Shown here: piece by piece, positions 11,813 through 19,706 of the stretch
Layout: each line of letters opens with the position of its first letter
How positions within the stretch are numbered: the first letter of the stretch is position 1
From: Candidatus Eiseniibacteriota bacterium
GTDB lineage: Bacteria > Joyebacterota > Joyebacteria > Joyebacterales > Joyebacteraceae
DNA: 64,000 nt
Assembly: GCA_030622115.1 (NCBI GenBank)
Contig: JAUXGN010000001.1
Location: 1-64,000, forward strand
Reading direction: 5' to 3'
Position numbers and translations under genes: made by a program
Notes under the pieces: model-generated
What the model was told of the DNA's origin: nothing
Database searches by the model: none
Seen by the model: the letters and a program-made list of their open reading frames with translations, nothing else

Positions 11813-13807
11813 CTACGGCGACTCCGGAACGAAGCAAACAGCCTCTCCCCCTCCGGCGGCAAGACGGACCTCGAGCTTCTCCGTTGCGTCGACAGTCACC
11901 GTTCGTATCTCATAGCTCTGCGGGTTCGTCAACCAATCGGCGTCACTCCCGTCGGCGTAGATGGTCGCAACGTATGTGACTCCAGCTTCCAGAAAGTCAA
12001 GCGCGAGCACGAACGTCCGCGGCTCCTCATCTGTGATGCTTCCGAGGAACCACTCTCGACCGCGTCTTCTGACAATGGTTACGTGGTCGCCGATCGCGGC
12101 ATCGAGTACGCGGGTCTCATCCCAGTCACAGGGAACTGCCTCTATGAACGCGAAGGCGGGATGGTCCTCATAGTTCTCGATGAGGTCTGCCGCCATCTGA
12201 AGCGGACTCACCAGCACGACATAGAGCGCGAGCTGTTTCGCCAGTGTCGTGTGAACTCTGTTGTTCGGCTTGTACTGGTCGAATGTAAGGTCGAAGATCC
12301 CGGGTGTGTAGTCCAATGGCCCGGCGAGCATTCTGGTGAATGGGAGAACAGTCGTGTGCTCCGGAGGATTGCCGTCGCTCCATGCGTTGTATTCCATCCC
12401 CCTCACTCCCTCGCGCGTCATCATGTTCGGCCATGTGCGACGGAGCCCGGTCGGCTTGATCGGCTCGTGAACATCCAGCATGATGTGATGCTCTGCAGCT
12501 GTTCGAACAATGCTCCTGTAGTGGCGCACCATCCATTGCCCGTGATGATGCTGTCCGCGGGGGAATATTCCACCTGCGTAGCCCGTCTTGACCGCGCGTA
12601 TTCCCAGTCGTTCGTAGAGGGCGAACGCTTCGTCGACCCGATCTTCGTACGTGGGGATGTCCCCTCCAGTCTCGTGGTGCCCGATGAGCGCCACTCCCCT
12701 CTCCCCGGCATACGCGGCCAGGTCCTCTAGATCGAAATCCGTGTACGGCGTCGTGTAGTCAAACGCACCCGCACTTCCCCATCTCTCCCAGCCGGTGTTC
12801 CACCCTTCTACAAGGACGCCCTCAATACCGTGCTCGGCCGCGAAATCTATCATCTCCCTCGTGTTCGCGGACGTTGCACCATGGGTCTCCCCTTGGCGCC
12901 ACGTGTCCTTGCCTATGTGCATGCCCCACCAGATTCCAACGTATCTCATCGGCTGGATCCACGAGCAATCCACTATGGCACACGGCTCATTCAGGTTCTC
13001 CATGATGTGGGACTCAACGAGGCCGCCGGGTGTGTCCGCGATCTGAATGGTTCTCCAGGGCGTAACGAGCGGAGCATCTCCTCTGACTTTGATGCCGTCC
13101 GGCCACGGCACGAGGTCGCACGTCAGAGTAAATCCGACGGGCGCCTTCCGGAGCGTCATCCCCGCGTAGTCGGTGAGGTTCGCCTCATGGATGCTCAGAT
13201 AGAGATCGTCCGCAGTGCGCATCGTAACCGGCGTCGCCACGGCCTCCACGTCCGCGAGACGTGTCTGTCTGTAGGTATGCTCGTAGCTGTCGAAGTCGGA
13301 CGGGATCCACCATGTGGTGTGGTCGCCTGTGAGCCTGAACTCCGTTTCCTCGGAGACCAGCTCAAACGACCTGAACCCTTCCTGATCGGGAACGTAGCAC
13401 TTGAGCGCAACACCGTCATCGTACGCGCGGAGGATCACATCCATCGTGAGACCACTCCCCTTCACAAGCGTCATCGTCACCTCGTGACAGCGATTCAGAA
13501 CGAGCGAATCCGTTCCCCACACCGGTTCCCACACCTCGTCTATCTGTTGCTCCTTCACACTGAGAACGGTGAATCCTCTGTTAAGAGGTTCACACTCCTG
13601 GAAGAGGAAGCCTAGTTTTGAATCGTCAACGAGGGTTTGCCCGTCTCGCGCCACGGAGTAGTAGACCCGCCCACTGAGCACTCCCAAGCGTATCGCAGTT
13701 CTTCCGTCAGGGGACAAAGCAGTGACGGTTTCGCTCCCCACCACGGGCCGGGCAACGAAGCACAAAGCAAGCGCTACGAAGAGCGTTGACAGAACACGTA
13801 CGCGCAT
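11813..13807 (-). CDS. Glycoside hydrolase family 97 (secreted alpha-glucosidase-like)
   Basis: A 664-residue secreted enzyme with a signal peptide ('RVLSTLFVALALCFVARPVVG'). It has the GH97 layout: an N-terminal beta-sandwich, a (beta/alpha)8 barrel and a C-terminal sandwich. Barrel motifs include 'GIEGVLVEGWNTGWERW', 'GHHETGG', 'MLDVHEPIKPTGLRRTWPNM' and 'GMEYNAWSDG'. The three glutamates in HHE, HEP and MEYNAW occupy the places of the catalytic and calcium-binding acids of inverting GH97 alpha-glucosidases such as SusB, so alpha-glucan breakdown in the periplasm is likely. The ATG at 13807 has GGAG ten bases upstream. It sits between dnaA and dnaN, where no gene is expected, and immediately downstream of an origin-like element. 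Confidence 0.88.
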   Translation of the reverse strand: MRVRVLSTLFVALALCFVARPVVGSETVTALSPDGRTAIRLGVLSGRVYYSVARDGQTLVDDSKLGFLFQECEPLNRGFTVLSVKEQQIDEVWEPVWGTDSLVLNRCHEVTMTLVKGSGLTMDVILRAYDDGVALKCYVPDQEGFRSFELVSEETEFRLTGDHTTWWIPSDFDSYEHTYRQTRLADVEAVATPVTMRTADDLYLSIHEANLTDYAGMTLRKAPVGFTLTCDLVPWPDGIKVRGDAPLVTPWRTIQIADTPGGLVESHIMENLNEPCAIVDCSWIQPMRYVGIWWGMHIGKDTWRQGETHGATSANTREMIDFAAEHGIEGVLVEGWNTGWERWGSAGAFDYTTPYTDFDLEDLAAYAGERGVALIGHHETGGDIPTYEDRVDEAFALYERLGIRAVKTGYAGGIFPRGQHHHGQWMVRHYRSIVRTAAEHHIMLDVHEPIKPTGLRRTWPNMMTREGVRGMEYNAWSDGNPPEHTTVLPFTRMLAGPLDYTPGIFDLTFDQYKPNNRVHTTLAKQLALYVVLVSPLQMAADLIENYEDHPAFAFIEAVPCDWDETRVLDAAIGDHVTIVRRRGREWFLGSITDEEPRTFVLALDFLEAGVTYVATIYADGSDADWLTNPQSYEIRTVTVDATEKLEVRLAAGGGEAVCFVPESP

Positions 13808-13842
13808 AGGGATGTCTCCTTCTTTCTGGACGGTCGAACGAG

Positions 13843-14100
13843 TTTTCCACACAGGTACTTCTCTACTCCTTCATAATATAGAAGAATAGCACTAGTAGTA
13901 GAAGCAGTGGATATGTTGACAGCTCGTCTGATTCACACTGGCGACAACGTGCAATGCCCACAGCTCAACCATCACACATCGAAACAGGCCTTCCCTTTGT
14001 TGTGGATGCCTCTCTGGATAACAGCTTGATCTTTCAACAGCTGTTACCACGAGCCCTCCCCTGTGGACGTTCGTCCACACATCACCACTCCTTATCCACA
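13843..14100. other. oriC: Origin region downstream of dnaA: DnaA boxes, trio-like element, AT-rich stretch
   Basis: Between dnaA and the glycosidase gene lie a perfect DnaA box TTATCCACA (14092-14100), near-perfect TCTGGATAA (14013-14021) and TTTTCCACA (13843-13851), and weaker boxes at 14001-14009, 14071-14079 and 13906-13914. The box at 13906-13914 is followed towards lower coordinates by TAG-TAG-TAG-AAG (13893-13904) and an AT-rich stretch (13870-13890). This order of box, trio and unwinding element matches the Bacillus-type basal unwinding system between dnaA and dnaN. An exact inverted repeat TGTGGACG-TT-CGTCCACA lies at 14062-14079. The origin role is inferred from these elements and from the gene order. 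Confidence 0.65.
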
Positions 14101-14220
14101 GTCGGACAGACGCCAATGTGGAAGCAACTCTCTCTGGGCGAGGCACGGCATGGCGCGGCCTCGAGGGGAGCAAGGCCTGCGGACTTTCACACACGAAGCA
14201 TCCTTAGGGGGTCGTCGGGG

Positions 14221-15570
14221 CTACGCCTTGAGCATGCGCTTGAGATTCTCGACGTCTCGCTGAACCTGTCCGCTTTTCTCAACCTCTCCGGTGATCTTGC
14301 GGTGCGCGTGCAACACTGTAGTGTGATCGCGACCACCGAACTGCTCACCGACCTGTGCGAGCGACATGTGGGTTAGCTCGCGCGCAAGGAACATCGCAAC
14401 CTGACGGGCCAGGGCGATCTGGCTTGCTCTGCCGCGGGCCTTCATCTTTTCAACGGGGACGCCGTAGGTCTCAGCGACCGCCTGCTGAATCCGCGCGACC
14501 GAAACGGGACCGCGAGGCTTCCCAAGGAACTCCGACAGCACCTCCTTGGCCAGCTCGACGGTTATCTCACTTCCGGTCAGACTCGAGAACGCCAGCAGCC
14601 GTACGAGTGAGCCCTCAAGTTCCCTGATGTTGGTCGTGACGCTGTTCGCTATGAGGTGAATCACCTCGTTCGGAATCGAAATGCCGTCGAGCTCAGCTTT
14701 TCGGTTGAGGATGGCGATACGCGTTTCAAGATCGGGGGACTGGATATCGGTCACAAGCCCGGACTCGAACCGCGAGACCAGCCGCTCCTCAAGTGTGGCA
14801 ATCTGCTTAGGGGGGCGATCACTCGTCAGGACTATCTGTTTGTGAGCGAGGTAGAGCGCATTGAAGGTATGGAAGAATTCCTCCTGTGTGCTCTCCTTGC
14901 CCGCGAGGAACTGAATGTCATCGATGAGGAGAAGGTCCTTGCTGCGGTACTTGTCGCGGAACTCGAGGGTTGTGTTTCTCTGGATTGAGACAATGAGTTC
15001 ATTCATGAAGGTCTCTGACGAGACATACTCGAGGGACATCTCAGGCCGGTGCTCCTGCACGTAGTGTCCGATCGCATGCATCAGATGAGTCTTGCCGAGC
15101 CCGACCCCTCCATATATAAACAACGGGTTATACGTCTTCCCGGGCGCTTCTGCGACAGCCATGGACGCTGCCTGCGCAAAGCGGTTGCCACCGCCTACAA
15201 CGAACGTTGAGAAGGTATAGCGTGGATTCAGCAGGCACCGCTCGGGTGCTGCTGCGGTCAATGGCGGAGGCGCCGCTCTTCGGGTAGACACAGGTTCGTA
15301 TTCGTCCGGACGTCTGTGGGCCACGTGAAACTCGGCCTTAAGTGGCGAACCGGCTTGGTGTTCGACGGCCCTCAGGATGAGAGCCATGTAGTGCTCCTCA
15401 AGCCAGTCGGCGAAGAACCGGTTGGGAACCTCGACCCTGATCGTGTCTGCAGTGAGTTCTATGCCGCGTGTGGGCTCGAACCAGGTGCGGAAACTCTGGT
15501 TCTCGGTCTCCCCGCGGATCGTTTCGAGGCAATGTGCCCACAGGTCGGAGGCTGATAGAGTTGTTCGCAT
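14221..15570 (-). CDS. dnaA: Chromosomal replication initiator DnaA
   Basis: A 449-residue DnaA. Domain I starts 'LWAHCLETIRGETENQSFRTWF'; a proline/alanine linker (about residues 88-112) forms domain II. The AAA+ domain has Walker A 'GGVGLGKTH' at residues 154-162 and Walker B 'LLLIDDIQFLAGK'. Domain IV ends with the DNA-binding signature 'GGRDHTTVLHAHRKI'. DnaA binds DnaA boxes and melts the origin. The ATG at 15570 gives the normal family N-terminus; a longer frame from 15642 would run through a perfect DnaA box and has no family similarity. It is transcribed away from rpmH. Confidence 0.97.
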   Translation of the reverse strand: MRTTLSASDLWAHCLETIRGETENQSFRTWFEPTRGIELTADTIRVEVPNRFFADWLEEHYMALILRAVEHQAGSPLKAEFHVAHRRPDEYEPVSTRRAAPPPLTAAAPERCLLNPRYTFSTFVVGGGNRFAQAASMAVAEAPGKTYNPLFIYGGVGLGKTHLMHAIGHYVQEHRPEMSLEYVSSETFMNELIVSIQRNTTLEFRDKYRSKDLLLIDDIQFLAGKESTQEEFFHTFNALYLAHKQIVLTSDRPPKQIATLEERLVSRFESGLVTDIQSPDLETRIAILNRKAELDGISIPNEVIHLIANSVTTNIRELEGSLVRLLAFSSLTGSEITVELAKEVLSEFLGKPRGPVSVARIQQAVAETYGVPVEKMKARGRASQIALARQVAMFLARELTHMSLAQVGEQFGGRDHTTVLHAHRKITGEVEKSGQVQRDVENLKRMLKA

Positions 15571-15571
15571 G

Positions 15572-15929
15572 TTGTCCACCAGCTGTTGGCAACTTATCCA
15601 CAGACACCGAGAAACAGAGATTGGCAGCGTACGAGGGAGCATACTGTCGGAATACGAAGCAAATAGAGTAGAGCCTTATTGACAGTACAACACCCAACTG
15701 TGGATAACGCCGTAAGAGCTGTTCTGTTAAGTGGTTAGCGCGTTGCTAGTTTCACTCGGACCTCGGGCTCTTGAGAAGATTTTCCAGAGGCTCCAAGGAT
15801 CAGTGAGTGCCGTGTCTTGAGCCACGCCCAGATGGAGAGTTATCAACGGGGTGTGTGACGACGCGGATGCTAGCACGGAGGGAAAACCAGCGCAAGGACT
15901 TTCTTGGTGGAGGAGGGACTTTTTCCACA
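15572..15929. other. oriC: DnaA-box cluster upstream of dnaA
   Basis: Two perfect DnaA boxes, TTATCCACA at 15594-15602 and its complement TGTGGATAA at 15699-15707, plus near matches TTGTCCACC (15572-15580), TTATCAACG (about 15840) and TTTTCCACA (15921-15929). They lie in the dnaA leader and could serve in initiation and in autoregulation of dnaA. With the cluster downstream of dnaA this suggests a bipartite origin. Confidence 0.65.
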
Positions 15930-15947
15930 AGGAGACGTAAGGTGGTG

Positions 15948-16199
15948 TGAGGGAGCATGTTGGGGGTTCGAGGCGTGAGAGAAGAGGGGAGAGACGGAGA
16001 GAGGGGGGTGATTGTCCCGGCGTGAGGGAGGAGGACGGGTTGGGAGGAGGAGCGTGAGGTAAAGGGGCATAGGTTGGGGGGACGGGTGGAGATGGGCGGG
16101 GAGATCAGGCGCCGAGGCAGGGGGATGGATGGTGGCAGGAGGAGGGGCGAATCGGGTGCGGGGGGGTGGGTGTGGGAGGGAGCGGGTTTGGGGGTCACG
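15948..16199 (+). repeat. Purine-rich (G/A) low-complexity tract
   Basis: About 250 bases of plus strand made almost wholly of G and A with very few C or T, including many runs of three to seven G. It lies between the dnaA leader and the rpmH promoter. It is not coding: the open frames on the opposite strand are proline/serine-rich artefacts. Such sequence can form G-quadruplexes on the plus strand or triplex DNA. Confidence 0.8.
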
Positions 16200-16237
16200 A
16201 TGTACCCATGCTTTGCCTGGCAGGGGCGAGAATCGGC

Positions 16238-16266
16238 TTGACAGTGGCCGGAGACAACTGTAATAT
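16238..16266 (+). promoter_or_regulatory. Promoter of the rpmH-rnpA operon
   Basis: Perfect TTGACA, 17 bases, then TAATAT, ending 54 bases before the rpmH start. It is the only good promoter seen between the purine tract and rpmH. Confidence 0.6.
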
Positions 16267-16320
16267 GTACCGTTTGGACGCAGTCGGACAATAGACCAAC
16301 ACGAAAGCATAGAGGGTATC

Positions 16321-16458
16321 ATGAAGCGAACCTACCAGCCGAAGAAACGTAGGGGCAAGAGGAAGCACGGGTTTTTCTCTCGCAGTTCCACCCCGGGAGG
16401 GCGGCGCGTGCTGGCGCGTCGTCGCGCGAAGGGCCGGAAGAAGTTAACGACCCGGTAG
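16321..16458 (+). CDS. rpmH: 50S ribosomal protein L34
   Basis: A 45-residue, very basic protein reading '[18 protein letters not shown]' at the start, followed by '[16 protein letters not shown]', the standard L34 sequence. It is a structural protein of the large ribosomal subunit. It heads the conserved rpmH-rnpA-yidD-yidC-jag-mnmEG operon, with rnpA starting seven bases after its stop codon. The gene lies on the plus strand, divergent from dnaA, as in most bacteria. Confidence 0.97.
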   Translation: MKRTYQPKKRRGKRKHGFFSRSSTPGGRRVLARRRAKGRKKLTTR

Positions 16459-16465
16459 GTGCGCT

Positions 16466-16816
16466 TTGTCGTCCAACAAGCTGCCCAGAAGTCGGATCAT
16501 CAGGGAGCGCCGGCTTCTGTCGTTGGCTATGCGGACGGGAAGCGTTGTGCGAACACCCTACTTCAGAATGCACTACGTAAGAGGTGTGGGGCCGCCGGGG
16601 GTGGCATTCCTGGCGGGTAGACGAGCCGGAGGGGCGGTCAAGAGAAACCGCGCCAGAAGGGTTCTTAGGGAGACATTCAGAACAAGCAACGTAGATCTCT
16701 CTCGACTGAGGACCCTCGTCTTCGTGGCTACCGAGAAGACAGGCAGAGCGCCGCACAGCGACATCATCGACGTGCTCACAGCTGCGCTTGAACGCGCCTC
16801 CGACCAGACAGGCTGA
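16466..16816 (+). CDS. rnpA: Ribonuclease P protein component
   Basis: A 116-residue basic protein. It has the RNR motif in '[16 protein letters not shown]' and, before it, the central segment '[17 protein letters not shown]'. It binds the catalytic RNase P RNA and helps cut 5' leaders off tRNA precursors. The start is a TTG directly after rpmH; the early residues '[17 protein letters not shown]' match the family substrate-binding face. It is co-transcribed with rpmH and yidD. Confidence 0.93.
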   Translation: MSSNKLPRSRIIRERRLLSLAMRTGSVVRTPYFRMHYVRGVGPPGVAFLAGRRAGGAVKRNRARRVLRETFRTSNVDLSRLRTLVFVATEKTGRAPHSDIIDVLTAALERASDQTG

Positions 16817-16862
16817 AGCGGGAAAGCAAAGGCCGCAACTGCGGCCATGGGTTATCGGTTCC

Positions 16863-17147
16863 ATGCGGATTGTCGAGTCTTCGAGTGGAAGACCCCTGGT
16901 TATCACCAGAGTTCTGGTGATAGTTGTACGTGTGTACCAGCGCCTCATATCACCCTTGTTCCCCGCGAACTGTCGATACATCCCCACGTGTTCGGAATAC
17001 GCCGTAGAAGCACTAGTGTCACATGGACTTCTGCGCGGCACATGGCTTGCGGTTCGGCGCGTGCTGCGATGCCACCCATGGGCAGAGGGAGGAGTTGATC
17101 CCGTGCCGGGTGGAGTGGAGCAGTCCGTGCAAAGCTCATGTTCATAA
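16863..17147 (+). CDS. yidD: Membrane protein insertion efficiency factor YidD
   Basis: A small protein with the YidD core: '[20 protein letters not shown]' then 'SEYAVEAL', '[20 protein letters not shown]' and 'GGVDPVPG'. The cysteines in '[12 protein letters not shown]' are conserved. An N-terminal amphipathic/hydrophobic segment attaches it to the inner face of the membrane, where it assists YidC. The ATG at 16863 was chosen as a family-like start; a TTG at 16788 that overlaps rnpA would give a longer form, and neither has a strong ribosome site. It lies between rnpA and yidC, the usual place. Confidence 0.92.
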   Translation: MRIVESSSGRPLVITRVLVIVVRVYQRLISPLFPANCRYIPTCSEYAVEALVSHGLLRGTWLAVRRVLRCHPWAEGGVDPVPGGVEQSVQSSCS

Positions 17148-17171
17148 CGGAACCTGATACAGGAGGAGTGA

Positions 17172-18959
17172 ATGGATCAGAAGCGCGCCCTCTTGGCGGT
17201 CGTCCTTATCTTCGTGGTGCTCTTTGGATACAACTTCTGGATGAGCCAGAAGGCGAAGGACGTCGCAATAGAGACAGGGGAGCTGCCGGCGGTTGAGAGC
17301 TTGGCCGGCGAGACCGGCCAGGTAGGGAGTGAACCGACAGGGACCGACAACATCTCAAGCGAGTCGGAGACCGTGGTGGATATGGTCGCGGGAACCGACA
17401 CACAGGAGAGGGTGATCTCGGTGGAGTCGGGGCTCTGGCGGGCGACCCTGTCAACGCGCGGCGCAGCGCTTCTTTCGTGGGAGCTCCTGGAGCACACGGG
17501 AATCGATGACAGGTTCATCGATCTTGTCCCGGATGGATCCTTGGGGTTGGACGTGAGCGTCACCCACGGCGCAACGACTGTCGATGTGAGCGAGTGGACG
17601 TTCGAGTACGGTGGTCCAATGGACATCGTTCTGTCAGACGGTCGCAGTGCAACGCTCGTATTCGAGGCGACGAACGCCGCTGGTATGCGCATCACCAGGG
17701 AGTACGTGTTTCACTCAGACAGTTATTTGTTTACGGCGGGCGTCTCGGTGGAAGGGCCGAGCGGACCAGCCGCGCAGCGCGACATCAGAATCGGGTGGCC
17801 CGGGATCATGCCGACCGAGCAAAAGGAGGAGGACAAGTCTCTCTCTTCGGTCGCGATGATCGATGGGGGCGTGGATCGGGAGAACCTCGGGGCGCTCAAG
17901 AAGGAGAGCAAGAAGAAGTCGGGCGAGATAGCGTGGGCGACCGCGACGTCTCGCTATTTCATGGTTGGAGTGGTGCCGGTCGATGGCGCGTTTCGCGAGA
18001 TCGAGATGTTTGGGGACGGCGACGCGCGGACGGCCGGTTTCGAGGCGACCATGGATCTGGGTTCCGGAACGGCGACGCGCACGTTCACCATCTACGCCGG
18101 ACCCCAGGACTACCTCGCTGTATTGGAGCTGGGACTTGGGTTGGAAGCCGCCGTCGATCTTGGATGGAAGCTCACACGGCCGCTGTCGGTCATCACACTC
18201 CGCGCACTTGTGTGGACGCACGGTCTCATCCCCAACTACGGTCTTGTGATTATCCTGTTCTCGATTCTGACGAAACTCATCTTCTACCGGCTCACACACA
18301 AGAGCTTCTCGGAGATGAAGCGGATGCAGGATCTCCAGCCTAAGCTCAAGGCCCTTCAGGAGAAGCACAAGGACGACAAGGAGGCACTGGCGAAGGTTCA
18401 GATGGAGCTCTATAAGAAAGAGCACGTGAACCCGCTGGGGAGCTGTCTTCCAATGCTCCTGCAGATGCCTGTGTTCATCGCCCTCTTCCAGGTGCTTCGC
18501 ACCACGATCGAGCTCCGGGGCGCACCATTCGCCCTGTGGATCACAGACCTTTCACAGCCCGACACGATCGCTCACATCGCGGGATTCCCGATCCACATCC
18601 TTCCTCTTCTGATGGGACTGGGAATGCTCGTGCAGCAACGCTTCACGTCCAAGGATCCACAGCAGGCGATGATGGGCAAGATGATGCCCATCATTTTCAC
18701 GGCGCTCTTCTACAACTTCGCGTCCGGCCTCGTGATCTACTGGTTCGTCAACACAGTTCTCAGCATTGTGCAGCAGTACTACATCCACCGCAGCCCAGAT
18801 ACGGCGACCGAGTCGCCGATCGAGGGCGAGCCCACATCGCAGCCGACAGTCTCATCAACGTCAGTGCCCAGGTTCTCCGGAAAACAAGGAGCGACGAGCA
18901 CGCCAACCACACCAGGTGGAAACGGCGGGGTCAAGGGCAAGGGAAAGAAGAAGAGGTAG
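17172..18959 (+). CDS. yidC: Membrane protein insertase YidC
   Basis: A 595-residue Gram-negative-type YidC. An N-terminal membrane segment ('LLAVVLIFVVLFGYNFWM') is followed by a large periplasmic domain (about residues 60-340). The conserved insertase core then has 'GLVIILFSILTKLIFYRLTH', 'EMKRMQDLQPKLKALQEKHK', 'PLGSCLPMLLQMPVFIALFQ' and 'FASGLVIYWFVNTVLSIVQQ'. It inserts and folds inner-membrane proteins with or without SecYEG. The tail is basic (GKGKKKR), as is common for ribosome contact. The ATG follows an AGGAGG site. Confidence 0.96.
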   Translation: MDQKRALLAVVLIFVVLFGYNFWMSQKAKDVAIETGELPAVESLAGETGQVGSEPTGTDNISSESETVVDMVAGTDTQERVISVESGLWRATLSTRGAALLSWELLEHTGIDDRFIDLVPDGSLGLDVSVTHGATTVDVSEWTFEYGGPMDIVLSDGRSATLVFEATNAAGMRITREYVFHSDSYLFTAGVSVEGPSGPAAQRDIRIGWPGIMPTEQKEEDKSLSSVAMIDGGVDRENLGALKKESKKKSGEIAWATATSRYFMVGVVPVDGAFREIEMFGDGDARTAGFEATMDLGSGTATRTFTIYAGPQDYLAVLELGLGLEAAVDLGWKLTRPLSVITLRALVWTHGLIPNYGLVIILFSILTKLIFYRLTHKSFSEMKRMQDLQPKLKALQEKHKDDKEALAKVQMELYKKEHVNPLGSCLPMLLQMPVFIALFQVLRTTIELRGAPFALWITDLSQPDTIAHIAGFPIHILPLLMGLGMLVQQRFTSKDPQQAMMGKMMPIIFTALFYNFASGLVIYWFVNTVLSIVQQYYIHRSPDTATESPIEGEPTSQPTVSSTSVPRFSGKQGATSTPTTPGGNGGVKGKGKKKR

Positions 18960-18997
18960 GTCGGCTGAGACGACGTATCAGGGGAGGACTGCTAGGA

Positions 18998-19663
18998 ATG
19001 GCTCGTGCAGTCGAGACTGAGGGAAAGACCGTCGCAGAAGCGACGATGACGGCACTGAGGGACCTCGGCATACCGAGAGAGGATGCCGACATCAGGATCA
19101 TCTCAGAAGGACGCCGCGGTTTCTTTGGCATCCTCAAAGGTGCGCCCGCGAGGGTCCAGGTCACACAGAGAATCTCGTCCCGCGACCGCGCGGAAGAGAT
19201 CGTGAAAGATCTTCTGAACCGGATGCACTTCAGCTGCCAGCTTCACATCACAGAGGAGAAGAGCGCGCTCGTCTTCGATATAGAGACGGCCGGTGCTGAT
19301 GGGCTTCTGATCGGGAAGTCCGGAAACACGCTGACTGCGCTCGAGTATGTGGCGAATAGAATGCTCCAGAGAGAGAGCATGCAGTCGAAGAAGATCGTGC
19401 TCGATGTCAGTGGATACAAGCGCCGCCGCGACGACTTCCTCAAATCGAAGGCGCTTTCACTCGCCGAGCAGGTCAAGTCGGCGCAGCAGCACGTGACGAT
19501 GGAGCCGCTTGGCGCAGACGACCGCAAGATAGTCCACGCCGCTCTTCGGGATGACCCGGCCGTCACGACACAGAGCGTCGGACATGGTCGCGACAAGAGC
19601 ATTGTTGTAGCTCCCGCGAACGGCAAGCCGAAAAGCCGCTCGCGCAGGAGAAGAAAGAGGTAG
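18998..19663 (+). CDS. jag: Jag/KhpB RNA-binding protein
   Basis: A 221-residue protein with three parts: Jag-N ('GKTVAEATMTALRDLGI' and 'EGRRGFFGILKGAPARVQV'), a KH domain ('GADGLLIGKSGNTLTALEYV'), and an R3H domain ('DRKIVHAALRDDPAVTTQSV'). It binds RNA and in several bacteria affects cell division and envelope growth. The start is the ATG at 18998 with AGGAGG and AGGA sites before it; a longer frame that begins inside yidC is not real. The C-terminus is highly basic. It follows yidC by 38 bases. Confidence 0.94.
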   Translation: MARAVETEGKTVAEATMTALRDLGIPREDADIRIISEGRRGFFGILKGAPARVQVTQRISSRDRAEEIVKDLLNRMHFSCQLHITEEKSALVFDIETAGADGLLIGKSGNTLTALEYVANRMLQRESMQSKKIVLDVSGYKRRRDDFLKSKALSLAEQVKSAQQHVTMEPLGADDRKIVHAALRDDPAVTTQSVGHGRDKSIVVAPANGKPKSRSRRRRKR

Positions 19664-19706
19664 CCTGGACGATGTCTCGGGTCTGCGCTCTCGGGCGGAG
19701 CCGGTT

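Noticed and set aside
15679-15708. Plus-strand TTGACA with a GATAAC 18 bases on, in the dnaA leader
   Set aside because: It overlaps a perfect DnaA box and lies more than 600 bases from the nearest plus-strand gene, which has its own better promoter.
15800-16322. Two minus-strand frames in the purine tract
   Set aside because: Their products are proline/serine-rich low complexity caused by the G/A bias of the opposite strand.
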